A stretch of DNA of 64,000 bases from Cryomorphaceae bacterium 1068 (GCA_027214385.1 JAPVXR010000010.1:90552-154551), one strand, 5' to 3'. Shown: positions 47,316 to 55,608, counted from the stretch's first letter. Notes: a model not told the origin generated them from the sequence alone. Program-made: numbers and translations.

Positions 47316-48011
47316 ATGAATAAGTACACCGTTTACGGAGAAGAGTTCTTCCCCAAATTCTCATTTCCGATCAAGGGGAATTTCAAGAAGAAAGACCTTT
47401 TAAAAATAGACTTGTCTGTAAAGAACGAATTGCTTCCATCCGGTGAGGACAAGTCGCTCGAAAGTCTACACCGTTTTATTTTTGGTACAATCAGGACAGC
47501 ACGAGCCAAAGGTGCTTATGGCGGCTATTCAGAAAAACGAAATCTCTATGAGCGAAGCACCGTTTTCTCAACGAATGAAGAATACCGAAACATCCACTTG
47601 GGCGTTGACTTTTGGTTTCCGAAAGGCACAGCAGTTTGTGCGCCTATTCCCGGAAGGGTGCACAGCTTCAAGGACAATAATCAATCGGGTGATTACGGCC
47701 CTACCATTATTTTGGAGCACGTCTTAGGAAATGAAAAATTCTATAGCCTCTACGGGCATTTGAGTAGAGATTCGATTAAAGAATTGAAAGTAGGACGTAT
47801 GATTCTCAGAGGAGAAGTCTTTGCTTATTTGGGAGGGCCGGATGAAAACGTCGATTGGCCGCCTCACTTGCACTTTCAATTGATCTATGATCTCCAAGGA
47901 AAAAAAGGTGATTATTCGGGAGTTTGCTTCGAATCGGAGAAAAAGAAATACCTCAAAAATTGCCCAAACCCGATTGAATTTTTCGGAGGCTTCAATGGTG
48001 TCATTGACTAA
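47316..48011 (+). CDS. M23 family metallopeptidase
   Basis: A 231-residue protein starting one base after the OmpA-like gene stop. The zinc ligands of a LytM/M23 peptidase are visible: HLGVDFWFPKGTAV (HxxxD), YSLYGHLS and PHLHFQL (HxH). No signal peptide is evident, so it is either cytoplasmic or exported by an unusual route. M23 enzymes cut peptidoglycan cross-links, but some cytoplasmic relatives are fused to metabolic domains in Bacteroidota. Position suggests it belongs to the T9SS type B operon, perhaps remodelling the wall for the module. Confidence 0.8.
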   Translation: MNKYTVYGEEFFPKFSFPIKGNFKKKDLLKIDLSVKNELLPSGEDKSLESLHRFIFGTIRTARAKGAYGGYSEKRNLYERSTVFSTNEEYRNIHLGVDFWFPKGTAVCAPIPGRVHSFKDNNQSGDYGPTIILEHVLGNEKFYSLYGHLSRDSIKELKVGRMILRGEVFAYLGGPDENVDWPPHLHFQLIYDLQGKKGDYSGVCFESEKKKYLKNCPNPIEFFGGFNGVID

Positions 48012-48117
48012 ACGTCAAGGTGTTTGAACACTATTTTTTAGTAATTCTGAACTCTATCCTCTATTTTGCAGTTTAAAGTCACCTGAAGTTTTGGTAATTG
48101 TATACAGCTATAGCGAA

Positions 48118-48915
48118 GTGAAAAAGAGGTTTGGACTTATGTCATCATGCCTTGTTTTGCTATTAGCATGCTCCTCTCTTGGGTCAAATGACGACCCGGT
48201 CTCAGATGAGTTTACGGCTGATTTCGTTTCCGCTGATTTGTGGTTGGAGAATAGTCGCGAGTTGATCATGACCAAAAACGCACAGATCGATCAAAACATT
48301 TTCTACGCAGACTTGCCAAGCGATGACCTGAAAATTGAGATTATTCTAGATGCAGAAAACGAAGTGTCCAAAGTAAATGTACCTATAACCCCGAGCCTGT
48401 CGAAAACGCTTTATTTCGATTATGGAAGACTTTCCTTTTCAGAGACTAAATTGGATGGAGAGAACTACCTGATCTCTGCTTATGCCGATGGAAGAGCCTA
48501 CGCGCATGCTTTGCCTGATGGTGGCACTCCTTCATTGAGTTTGATCAATAGCGTTGGATTAACAGAACACACAATTCGCTCGATCAGCACGCTTGCTCAG
48601 AGGTACAGCCTGAAGGAAAAAAACGCCATTCATGACGTTCGCATTTCTGAGAAGAATGTGAGTATTCCCGAATCTGTATCTTTAGAGAAAGACTTCACGG
48701 CGATAATGAATGTCAAGCAAGGAGAGAGGATTAGTATTAGCCTTTCTTCTGATGAGCCTCACGTCTACTTCACTATCTCACCGAGTTTTGGTTCCGACAT
48801 GGAACACAAATCTTGGAGTGGACCCGCTACATTTACAGGAGATATTTCCATCAGGGTATTTGCTGCAGAAGATCTTAGAAATGGAAGCTTCACGCTCGAC
48901 GTGAAAAGACTCTAA
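48118..48915 (+). CDS. Predicted lipoprotein, unknown function
   Basis: A 265-residue protein if started at the GTG at 48118 (MKKRFGLMSSCLVLLLACSS), or 258 from the ATG at 48139; the longer start gives a basic N-region before the lipobox LLLACSS. The TTG at 48091 would add residues that spoil the signal. The mature part alternates short beta strands and ends in a PPC-like motif (GERISISLSSDEPHVYFTISPSFG, DISIRVFAAEDLRNGSFTLDV). No enzymatic motif was recognised. It converges on the tryptophan dioxygenase gene, overlapping it by four bases. Confidence 0.65.
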   Translation: MKKRFGLMSSCLVLLLACSSLGSNDDPVSDEFTADFVSADLWLENSRELIMTKNAQIDQNIFYADLPSDDLKIEIILDAENEVSKVNVPITPSLSKTLYFDYGRLSFSETKLDGENYLISAYADGRAYAHALPDGGTPSLSLINSVGLTEHTIRSISTLAQRYSLKEKNAIHDVRISEKNVSIPESVSLEKDFTAIMNVKQGERISISLSSDEPHVYFTISPSFGSDMEHKSWSGPATFTGDISIRVFAAEDLRNGSFTLDVKRL

Positions 48916-49949
48916 CCCGAGAAGCCAAGTAGTCTCTCCAACTCTTTTGGAAGCTCAGGCAAATCCTTTCGAGGCATCAACAATCCATTTAACTCAGCCA
49001 ACTCTCGGAAGATGTAGTGCTTATCCATGGCTCCTTTCAAATATCCGTGCCCGCTTGATTTTCCCGTACCAACTCGTGACCCGATCATCCGCATGACCAT
49101 ATTCACGTGCCTCATTCGCCAAGATGCCATGAGCTCATCTATTTCCAGCAGCGACACCATCAATTCATAAGGTAAGTGCAGTAGAGGAAAACCTTTGTAC
49201 AGATAGATGAATAGCGCCGAGCGACATGCTTTAGCCGAAAGCCGTCTTTTGGGGTCTTCATCATTTCCAAAAAGGGTCCTATCAAAAAGGTCTGCATTCG
49301 ATTTCTCAATATCGAGCAATCCTCCTGTGTACTTCTCTCTGTAGTCAGACCAAAATGGATGTTCTTCAGGCTTATTGTCGGCGATCTGTCCCCAGATTTC
49401 TTCGTTTTCGAAATAAGGCATTCGCTCTAACCAAACATTCAGTAAATCAAGGAGATTGGTTTGCTTCTCTATATCTCTCACTCGACCCACATCCTCAGGT
49501 CGCAACTGAGAAACGTAGTATTGCTTACCGTGACGGTTTTCGTAGTGAAGTCCCAGCTTTGCCTCCAGCTCTTTCCATTGAATGCTTTGGAACCCACTGG
49601 CAGGCCTCAACAAGTCGCGAAAGTCGAGGAAGTCAAGCGAACTCATGGTTTCCATTACATTAATCTGATCTACCAATAAGCGGAGGATCTCAATAATGCG
49701 GCGACTACGGTGGACCACGACCTGCAATGTTTGGTCGTTGTCATTTACCGTTGGCTTAGAAAGCAGGGCTGTAATCGAATCTAGCTCGTAAAGCACCTGC
49801 TTGAACCAGAGTTCATAGGCCTGGTGAATCACGATAAAAAGCATCTCGTCGTGAGCTTCAACACCTGCCTTGTCGCTTTCCAGCTCTTGTGCTCCGAGTA
49901 TTTTGTCGAGCTGTAAATAGTCTTTGTAGTAAACTTCTTTTTTGGACAT
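48912..49949 (-). CDS. kynA: Tryptophan 2,3-dioxygenase
   Basis: A 345-residue heme enzyme, started at the ATG at 49947-49949 (MSKKEVYYKDYLQLDKIL); an open extension upstream is antisense to the neighbouring gene's coding sequence and has no family similarity. Diagnostic segments are DEMLFIVIHQAYELWFKQVLYELDS, RPASGFQSIQWKELE, and RMRHVNMVMRMIGSRVGTGKSSGHGYL with the proximal heme His and substrate loop. It opens the kynurenine route of tryptophan breakdown. No other kynurenine gene is nearby. The protein is slightly shorter than the animal enzymes. Confidence 0.95.
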   Translation of the reverse strand: MSKKEVYYKDYLQLDKILGAQELESDKAGVEAHDEMLFIVIHQAYELWFKQVLYELDSITALLSKPTVNDNDQTLQVVVHRSRRIIEILRLLVDQINVMETMSSLDFLDFRDLLRPASGFQSIQWKELEAKLGLHYENRHGKQYYVSQLRPEDVGRVRDIEKQTNLLDLLNVWLERMPYFENEEIWGQIADNKPEEHPFWSDYREKYTGGLLDIEKSNADLFDRTLFGNDEDPKRRLSAKACRSALFIYLYKGFPLLHLPYELMVSLLEIDELMASWRMRHVNMVMRMIGSRVGTGKSSGHGYLKGAMDKHYIFRELAELNGLLMPRKDLPELPKELERLLGFSG

Positions 49950-50013
49950 AATCGAGTGGGTTGAATGGTGCCGCAAGATAGGAATTGAAGAGGGGCTAAC
50001 AACCTGATTTTTG

Positions 50014-50955
50014 TCACTTCGCGTACCGTCCTGAATTCGTTTCGTAGTCAGCACATTCCATCTTAAAACTGATAATCTCAGGTTTCTTAAATGGCACATC
50101 CCAGCCACCGTCATAGGAAACGGACTTTGGCATGAGCCAACCATTGACAAGCATGTTCTCTACCTTAATGGAAATATCAAAATCAAAAAGAAGTGTTTTA
50201 TGCGCTAAGCGATACGCCCGTGCAATGACCTCCTTGGTATCCCTATGAAAATAAGACGTCATATCCCGGATGACCACTTCATCTTCCTCTCCTTCTTTTA
50301 CAAAACTCGAAAAGGCGATACACGGTATCGAGTCGTTGTATTCATAGAGGAAAATCGAGTAATCGTAATACTGAACCATCTCGGGACTGAAAATGGCTAG
50401 CTTATCGCCAATGAACGGAACGTTATCAATCGGCTGCCCCGGATTGAATAGCATCTTTTTGAGCTGCGCCTTGTGCTTCTCCATTTTGGAATCAGCTTCT
50501 AGTTCTTGCTCTCGCTGAACCATTTCATTCGAAACCGAATGTTTCTCAGTCGGGAAGAAAACGTCGTCGTAGACCTCGGCGGTCAGGTAGCGCCACTTAC
50601 CGTTTTTCTTTTTGATCTTACCGTTGGTTTTTTCATAGGTGATTTCTACCCATTTCACTTCATCGGGAGTGAGGTGTTGAACTGCCTTCCGTTGGAGTGT
50701 GGCAAATTCGCTATCGTCTTTGTCGTAGACTACCATCGCTCCCTTGATCTCGTGAGGAAAGTACTTGAGGTTGAGAAAGGCTTGGTAAAAGGTGGTGTCT
50801 TCAATAACCTGTTTGATGAAATCCTCTGCATTGAAATCCTCCATAGCGGCATTTACCACAAACTCGTCCATGGTCACCATTTTGGCGATATCAGTTTCTT
50901 GGGCTTTCAAGCCAAAGGCCAATAAAAAGAGAGGAAATAAGACAAGAGCCTTCAT
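50014..50955 (-). CDS. Secreted protein of unknown function
   Basis: A 313-residue protein, started at the second Met (50953-50955) for a clean signal peptide MKALVLFPLFLLAFGLKAQ; an ATG four codons earlier is possible. The mature protein is rich in Lys/Glu and aromatic residues, with an internal KKKNGKWRYLTAEVYDDVFFP segment and a beta-rich C-terminal half (ALI-type strands such as VENMLVNGWLMPKSVSYDGGW). I do not recognise a family. It lies 64 bp upstream of the dioxygenase gene and in the same direction, so a shared transcript is possible. Confidence 0.6.
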   Translation of the reverse strand: MKALVLFPLFLLAFGLKAQETDIAKMVTMDEFVVNAAMEDFNAEDFIKQVIEDTTFYQAFLNLKYFPHEIKGAMVVYDKDDSEFATLQRKAVQHLTPDEVKWVEITYEKTNGKIKKKNGKWRYLTAEVYDDVFFPTEKHSVSNEMVQREQELEADSKMEKHKAQLKKMLFNPGQPIDNVPFIGDKLAIFSPEMVQYYDYSIFLYEYNDSIPCIAFSSFVKEGEEDEVVIRDMTSYFHRDTKEVIARAYRLAHKTLLFDFDISIKVENMLVNGWLMPKSVSYDGGWDVPFKKPEIISFKMECADYETNSGRYAK

Positions 50956-51023
50956 AGAATTAGTCAACGAAAAAAGAGTGGTTAAGTTTTAAAAGAGCTT
51001 CAGTTAGAAAATCACGCTTGGAT

Positions 51024-51317
51024 TCAGTATTCCCTATTTTCAGGATTCATTCTCGTATCCCAAATGGTAAGCAAGATGATCCTATCATTCTCCACTTTAT
51101 ATATTAACAAGTTATGCTTGGTCAAGACCGCCTCGCGATTCCCATTTTTCTCTATGACTCTGAAGGAAAATGGGTGCTCTGATATAATATCAAGTTTCTG
51201 GCTTAACAGCTGAGAAAAATTGAAGAGTTTATTCAGACTCCATACTTTAATGAGATAATCTGATATCTCGGAAAGTCGAATTTCCGCCTCACGAGTCCAT
51301 ACAATTTCATAAGCCAT
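51024..51317 (-). CDS. RelE/ParE family toxin
   Basis: A 97-residue basic protein. The ParE fold is recognised by YEIVWTREAEIRLSEISDYL, FSFRVIEKNGNREAVLTKHNLLIYKVENDRIILLTIWDTRMNPE. The final DTRMNP matches the common end of ParE/RelE-like toxins. It is encoded downstream of and overlapping (11 bp) the antitoxin gene. Whether it poisons gyrase (ParE) or cuts mRNA (RelE) cannot be decided by sequence alone. Confidence 0.85.
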   Translation of the reverse strand: MAYEIVWTREAEIRLSEISDYLIKVWSLNKLFNFSQLLSQKLDIISEHPFSFRVIEKNGNREAVLTKHNLLIYKVENDRIILLTIWDTRMNPENREY

Positions 51318-51534
51318 ACTTAGCCTTGAACTCTTCCATTACAACACTGTTAGAGCGAACCCTCCCCTCCTCGTAATCTTTAAGTCCTCGTTCAATCGAA
51401 TCCTTCAACTCTTTAGAGTACAAATCCTGAGACTTAGTTTTAGAGAGAAGCGCCACGAGATCATCAAGTAATGTTTCGTCTGTTAAGTCCAAAATTTCCT
51501 TGATAATGAGTTGTCTTTTTTCTATCAATGTCAT
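51307..51534 (-). CDS. Antitoxin of the RelE/ParE pair
   Basis: A 75-residue acidic helical protein of addiction-module type. The first 25 residues form a helix with IIKEILDLTDETLLDDLVALL, and the C-terminal half (ELKDSIERGLKDYEEGRVRSNSVVMEEFKAKYGL) is the usual toxin-wrapping segment. It is co-transcribed with the toxin by an 11-bp overlap. An 8-bp inverted repeat 35-60 bp upstream of its start is a candidate autoregulatory operator. Confidence 0.8.
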   Translation of the reverse strand: MTLIEKRQLIIKEILDLTDETLLDDLVALLSKTKSQDLYSKELKDSIERGLKDYEEGRVRSNSVVMEEFKAKYGL

Positions 51535-51568
51535 GATCTAAAGATAATGAATTTCACTTTTCAGTCTT

Positions 51569-51594
51569 ATTTCCATTGGCTTATAAATGGAAAT
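51569..51594. promoter_or_regulatory. Inverted repeat upstream of the antitoxin gene, candidate operator
   Basis: Perfect arms ATTTCCAT (51569-51576) and ATGGAAAT (51587-51594) separated by 10 bp, close to the expected -35 to -60 region of the toxin-antitoxin promoter. Antitoxins of this class commonly repress their own promoter at such sites; binding here is inferred. Confidence 0.4.
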
Positions 51595-51657
51595 GAAAAA
51601 CATGATGAATAATTCAAATTGCAAATTGGCCGCTATGGCTTAGTGAATTTATGAATT

Positions 51658-51695
51658 AAAAAAAGCCCGACTATCTCAAGTCAGGCCTTTTAAAA
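51658..51695 (-). terminator. Rho-independent terminator of rnpB
   Basis: On the minus strand, AAGGCCTGAC and GTCGGGCTTT form a 10-bp stem (two G-U pairs) with an 8-nt loop and a T7 run, directly after the RNase P RNA 3' end. Confidence 0.85.
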
Positions 51696-51699
51696 AGTA

Positions 51700-52055
51700 A
51701 AACCTATAAGCCGGATTCTGTTCCCCAATCGAAATCGGGGCTTCCATCATTTATCTAGCCCTGTCGTCGCCGACAGGATCGAGCAGCCTACCCTCCGAGT
51801 CGAGCGAGCAGCTCTCAAGCCTCGGTTTACATGGCCTTACAGTCCGCGGGGTTTACCACCTGCACATGTTACCACATACAGCTGTGGGCTCTTACCCCAC
51901 TCTTTTCACCCTTTCCAAGCCAAAGCTTGGTGGTATTGTCTCTGCGGCACTTTCCATATCCGCCTTAGGCGGACTCTTCCCGTTAGGAAGCGCGGTGCTC
52001 TGTACTGTCCGGACTTTCCTCTCCTAGATCAAGTCTAGCAGCGATGGAACGGTTT
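51700..52055 (-). ncRNA. rnpB: RNase P RNA (bacterial type A)
   Basis: The minus strand holds the conserved 5' core GAGGAAAGTCCGGAC (P4 region, complement of about 52008-52022), the AGAGTGGGGTAAGAGCCCAC region, GGTAAACCCC, and the 3' core ACAGAATCCGGCTTATAG (complement of 51704-51721). Length, about 355 nt, is normal. The 5' end is approximate and set from the promoter box at 52060-52067; the 3' end is set from the terminator. It is the catalytic RNA for tRNA 5' maturation. Confidence 0.95.
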
Positions 52056-52059
52056 GAAA

Positions 52060-52067
52060 CAAAGGTA
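52060..52067 (-). promoter_or_regulatory. Bacteroidota -7 box for rnpB
   Basis: On the minus strand TACCTTTG matches TAnnTTTG, with transcription expected to begin 5-7 nt downstream near 52053, where the conserved RNA structure starts. It lies back to back with the trhO promoter. Confidence 0.65.
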
Positions 52068-52096
52068 GCCGAATTGTAATCGTTCGCCTAAAAATC

Positions 52097-52104
52097 TATC
52101 TTTG
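52097..52104 (+). promoter_or_regulatory. Bacteroidota -7 box for trhO
   Basis: TATCTTTG matches TAnnTTTG, with TTG at 52074-52076 as -33 element (20-nt spacing). It overlaps a possible TTG start at 52102, which supports choosing the later ATG as the true start. Confidence 0.7.
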
Positions 52105-52155
52105 TATTCTCTTCATTTTGAAGCATTTTTTCACGGTATAACTTGCAATTGTAAC

Positions 52156-53226
52156 ATGAAACACCTGCACAACGAAGAGGATTGGCGCGTGCTTAAAAAG
52201 CGCATGATCGAAAGTGACCACGATAGGGTCACCGTATCGTTTTATCAATATGCGAAGCTCGGCAATCCTCAACTTTTCAGAGATTACCTTTTCATCCACT
52301 GGACTGACCTCGGCATTTTCGGACGCACTTACGTGGCCCACGAAGGTATAAACGCGCAAATCTCAGTTCCACGAGAACAGTTTGAAGACTTTAGAGACCA
52401 CTTGAACGGTATCAGCTTCCTGAATGGCATTCGCCTCAATGTAGCGGTAGATGATGATGGAATGAGTTTCTATAAACTCATCATCAAGGTGCGGCCAAAA
52501 ATTCTAGCTGACGGCCTCAACGACGAGACCTTTGACGTAACCGACAAGGGGAAACACCTCAAAGTGGAAGAGTTCAATGAACTGATTGAACAGGACGACA
52601 CCATATTGATCGACATGCGCAACCACTACGAAACGGAAGTAGGCCATTTCAAAAATGCCATTACACCGGATGTGGATACCTTTCGCGACTCGTTGCCTCA
52701 TATCTTGGACAATCTGAAAGGATTGGAAGACAAAAACTTGGTGATGTATTGCACGGGAGGAATCCGTTGCGAGAAAGCATCAGCTTGGCTCAAGCACCAA
52801 GGTTTTCCCAATGTACATCAGCTCGAAGGTGGTATCATTGAGTACACGCGGCGTGCCAATGAAAAGGGACTAGAGAATAAGTTCGTTGGAAAGAATTTCG
52901 TCTTTGATGAGCGTATGGCCGAAGGAATTACCCGCGACGTTATCGCCCGCTGCCACCAATGCGGCGAGCCAAATGACACCCATGTAAACTGCCTGAACAA
53001 GGGCTGCCACACTCTCTTTATCCAATGCGAAAAATGTGCGGAGAAGTACGAAGGTTGCTGCTCAACTGATTGCCAAGAGGTAACTCACCTAACCGAAGAA
53101 GAGCAGAAAAAACACCGTGAAGGAAAGCACGCCAACGCTAAGATTTACAAGAAAGGACGGTCGCCACATATCAAATACAAGACATTGCATAATCCTTTGG
53201 AGGAAGCTCTGAAAAAGTATAAGTAG
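52156..53226 (+). CDS. trhO: tRNA uridine(34) hydroxylase, rhodanese-like
   Basis: A 356-residue protein started at the ATG at 52156, since the upstream TTG lies within the promoter. The N-terminal domain FYQYAKLGNPQLFRDYLF ... GIFGRTYVAHEGINAQIS is the YceA/UPF0176 signature. The rhodanese domain (about 125-225) carries the active Cys in VMYCTGGIRCEK. A C-terminal Cys-rich region (CHQCGEPNDTHVNCLNKGCH, CEKCAEKYEGCCS) may bind metal. The family hydroxylates uridine 34 in tRNA wobble positions using oxygen. It is divergent from rnpB, so two tRNA-related genes share one control region. Confidence 0.9.
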   Translation: MKHLHNEEDWRVLKKRMIESDHDRVTVSFYQYAKLGNPQLFRDYLFIHWTDLGIFGRTYVAHEGINAQISVPREQFEDFRDHLNGISFLNGIRLNVAVDDDGMSFYKLIIKVRPKILADGLNDETFDVTDKGKHLKVEEFNELIEQDDTILIDMRNHYETEVGHFKNAITPDVDTFRDSLPHILDNLKGLEDKNLVMYCTGGIRCEKASAWLKHQGFPNVHQLEGGIIEYTRRANEKGLENKFVGKNFVFDERMAEGITRDVIARCHQCGEPNDTHVNCLNKGCHTLFIQCEKCAEKYEGCCSTDCQEVTHLTEEEQKKHREGKHANAKIYKKGRSPHIKYKTLHNPLEEALKKYK

Positions 53227-53254
53227 AGTCAGTACTGTTAGCTCCCTTTGGAAG

Positions 53255-53596
53255 TTAAAGCTTCCGTTCTAGGATTTTCAATTCATGAATGACGTGAGGT
53301 AGATTCTCATCGATTACTTCCCAAACTATTCGATAATCAACTCCAAAATACTCATGGATCAGCCGATTTCGATAACCCTTGAGTTGCTTCCATGGGATTC
53401 CATCATTCGAATTCTTTAACTCCTCTGAGATTCGGGAGGCAGCTTCTCCGATTATTTCAAAATTTCGAATAACAGCATCAACCGTTTTCTCATCATTTAT
53501 AAAATCATCGTAAGAGTATCCTGAAGTGTATGAAATAATTTTTTGCCCTGATTCCAGCATGTCTTGAACAAGAAACAAATCTTCTCGCTTAGACAT
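53255..53596 (-). CDS. hepT: HepT-like toxin (HEPN ribonuclease)
   Basis: A 113-residue HEPN-domain protein (DUF86). The catalytic RX4-6H motif is YRNRLIHEYFG, with Arg76, His81 and Tyr83; in characterised HepT proteins the Tyr in this motif is the site AMPylated by MntA. VIRNFEIIGEAASRISEEL is also conserved. It is an RNase toxin overlapping the MntA antitoxin gene by 8 bp. Confidence 0.9.
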   Translation of the reverse strand: MSKREDLFLVQDMLESGQKIISYTSGYSYDDFINDEKTVDAVIRNFEIIGEAASRISEELKNSNDGIPWKQLKGYRNRLIHEYFGVDYRIVWEVIDENLPHVIHELKILERKL

Positions 53597-53882
53597 AAAT
53601 TAAATCATTTTTGATGGCCTCGTAGTACTTTGGCTTAATTCCATTGCGAGAAACCAAATCAACCTTTAGTCCCAATCCTTCTTCCAACTCCTCCGCCAAA
53701 TTGATGAATCGCGCTCCAATTTTTCCATTGAACTCCACCAAAATATCCAGATCACTATCCTCTGTGAAATCGTTGCGAGAGTATGATCCAAAAATTGCCA
53801 TTGTCTTCAATGGATATTTTTTCTCCAAAGAAGACTTCAGTACGGTTAATTTTAGTTGGATATCGCCTGGAACCATGATCAA
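53589..53882 (-). CDS. mntA: MntA-like antitoxin nucleotidyltransferase
   Basis: A 97-residue minimal nucleotidyltransferase. The active site GSYSRNDFTEDSDLDILVEF carries GS, then the DxD metal ligands with a third acidic position in LVEF/VDLVS. The initiating Met may be the third residue (53874-53876). In established HepT/MntA systems it silences the toxin by transferring AMP to the HepT Tyr. It precedes HepT in one operon. Confidence 0.9.
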   Translation of the reverse strand: MIMVPGDIQLKLTVLKSSLEKKYPLKTMAIFGSYSRNDFTEDSDLDILVEFNGKIGARFINLAEELEEGLGLKVDLVSRNGIKPKYYEAIKNDLIYV

Positions 53883-54009
53883 TCAAAAATACAAAACTTA
53901 ACGTTGTCTTGCTCATCTGCTGAAAGGTGATGAATAATTTGAATTGGAGAGAATGAAAAACTACTCTAATTGATTGAAGTATTTGAAGATATGAATCAGT
54001 CGATACACC

Positions 54010-54017
54010 TACCTTTG
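54010..54017 (+). promoter_or_regulatory. Candidate -7 box for the old yellow enzyme gene
   Basis: TACCTTTG matches TAnnTTTG, but it lies only 7 bp before the start codon, so the mRNA would be nearly leaderless. TTTG at 53982-53985 gives a rather long 24-nt spacing. Confidence 0.4.
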
Positions 54018-54024
54018 ATAACTG

Positions 54025-55242
54025 ATGACTGAACTCCAAAATTCCCTTCGACTCCCTTGCGGCGAAATCCTCAAAAACCGACTGGCCAAAGCAGCCATGA
54101 CCGAGCGCATTGCCAATAGTCGTCAAGAACCAACAGTTGAACACGAGCGACTGTATCGTGCATGGAGCGAAACCGGAGCGGGATTGCTCATCTCGGGAAA
54201 CGTTCTCGTCGATAGGGACCATTTGGAGTCAGCAGGCAATATCTGTTTTGACGAAAAGTCTGACTTGGAGAAACTCAAAAGCTGGGCGGCTTCGGTGGAC
54301 AGACCACAAACACATTTCTGGATTCAACTGTCGCATGCAGGGAGACAGACCAATCGGTTTGTCAACAAACAACCGCTGGCGCCATCCGCCATTCAGCTCC
54401 ATAAAATGGGACTCTTTGGAAAACCTAAGGCCATGGATGAGTCGGAGATTCTCAAAGTCATTCATCAATTCCGAAAAGCAGCTCTGATTACCAAAGAAGC
54501 AGGTTTTACGGGAGTTCAAATTCACGCGGCTCATGGATACTTATTGAGTCAGTTTCTTTCTCCCCTTACCAATAGAAGAACGGACCAATGGGGTGGCTCA
54601 TTGGAAAACCGCTCAAGGCTACTTAAAGAGATTGTACGCTCGGTTCGAGAGGTGGTAGGCCCTGAATTTCCGATATCAGTGAAACTCAACTCGGCTGATT
54701 TTCAACACGGAGGATTTATAGAAGACGAAGCCTTGAACGTAATCGAGATGCTCGAAGTTGAAGGTGTTGATCTGCTTGAAATATCGGGAGGTACGTATGA
54801 GAAAGTTGCCTTCTTTCTCCACGACGAAGAGCAGCGAGAGAGCACCAAAAAGCGCGAGGCCTACTTCTTGGATTTCGCCGAAAGGGTGCGCGCATCAAGC
54901 AAAATGCCCATCATGGTAACGGGGGGATTTCGCAGCTCTAGGTTTTGCAATGAAGCGCTCAAAGCAAACAAACTAGATGTTGTTGGTATGGGCAGACCCT
55001 TCTTGTCGAATATCGACTTGATCCCTCAATTTTTGAGCAATAAAAAAATCACTTTGGACAATCCCCCGATTCGTTCTTGGTTAAAATCAGTAAACGACTC
55101 TGCCGAAGCTGGTTTTTACGCTCGACAACTCATCCAAATCGCTAAAGGACAACCAATCAAAAAGAAGATGAATGCCTTTTTGTGTGCCAACTTCTTAGTA
55201 ACCTATGAGTTTTTCAAAGGACTTCGTCGAGAGAAAGCCTAG
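54025..55242 (+). CDS. Old yellow enzyme family NADH:flavin oxidoreductase
   Basis: A 405-residue FMN TIM-barrel protein. KNRLAKAAMTERIAN binds FMN, the active-site pair is in VQIHAAHGYLLSQFLSP (HAAH), then NRRTDQWGGSLENRSRLLKEIV, and the end of the barrel is MVTGGFRS and DVVGMGRPFLSN. The family reduces activated double bonds or is part of fatty-acid/xenobiotic metabolism; the substrate is not readable. There is no C-terminal iron-sulfur/flavodoxin part, so it belongs to the single-domain class. It stands divergent from the toxin-antitoxin pair. Confidence 0.85.
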   Translation: MTELQNSLRLPCGEILKNRLAKAAMTERIANSRQEPTVEHERLYRAWSETGAGLLISGNVLVDRDHLESAGNICFDEKSDLEKLKSWAASVDRPQTHFWIQLSHAGRQTNRFVNKQPLAPSAIQLHKMGLFGKPKAMDESEILKVIHQFRKAALITKEAGFTGVQIHAAHGYLLSQFLSPLTNRRTDQWGGSLENRSRLLKEIVRSVREVVGPEFPISVKLNSADFQHGGFIEDEALNVIEMLEVEGVDLLEISGGTYEKVAFFLHDEEQRESTKKREAYFLDFAERVRASSKMPIMVTGGFRSSRFCNEALKANKLDVVGMGRPFLSNIDLIPQFLSNKKITLDNPPIRSWLKSVNDSAEAGFYARQLIQIAKGQPIKKKMNAFLCANFLVTYEFFKGLRREKA

Positions 55243-55272
55243 GTTTTTGAATCTGTTAATTATGTTTGCAAC

Positions 55273-55608
55273 ATGATCGATTACCGCCACTACAATGTCA
55301 TAGTACCCAAGTTCAAAATCGAGGATTTAGTAGCGGGTGGCGTGAAAACACTGAGAGAAAACTTCGGCGGTGGCGATTTTCAAGAAGATGAATATCTGGT
55401 AGGTATGGGAGTAAAAAATGCCACAGAAGTGCGAGAAGTATTCGAGAAGCTTTTGGAACTCGGATTGGCATTTGATGAACCCTCTGCAACAACGGACGAT
55501 TTCACCGTGGTGGCCAAAGAAGGAGTTTGGTGGCCGGTAGCTTGGCTTGTCTCCAATGATAAAGGTTCGTGGTTTATTGCGGATGTAGAGGCGCCAAATG
55601 GTCGATAG
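55273..55608 (+). CDS. Small conserved-looking protein of unknown function
   Basis: A 111-residue soluble protein with no recognised domain. Notable segments are KIEDLVAGGVKTLRENFGGGDFQEDEYLVG and the tryptophan-rich VWWPVAWLVSNDKGSWFIADV. Base use fits its neighbours. Its last codons and stop (from 55599) lie inside a degenerate heptanucleotide array, so the C-terminal NGR may have been created by the repeat. A TATGTTTG box at 55261-55268 is only 4 bp before the ATG. Confidence 0.6.
   Translation: MIDYRHYNVIVPKFKIEDLVAGGVKTLRENFGGGDFQEDEYLVGMGVKNATEVREVFEKLLELGLAFDEPSATTDDFTVVAKEGVWWPVAWLVSNDKGSWFIADVEAPNGR

Noticed and set aside
49950..50150. Upstream extension of the tryptophan dioxygenase frame (67 extra residues)
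   Set aside because: It overlaps the end of another gene on the same strand in a different frame, has no family similarity, and the ATG at 49949 matches the normal start.
52102..52155. TTG start for trhO
   Set aside because: It lies inside the -7 promoter box; the ATG at 52156 fits the family N-terminus.
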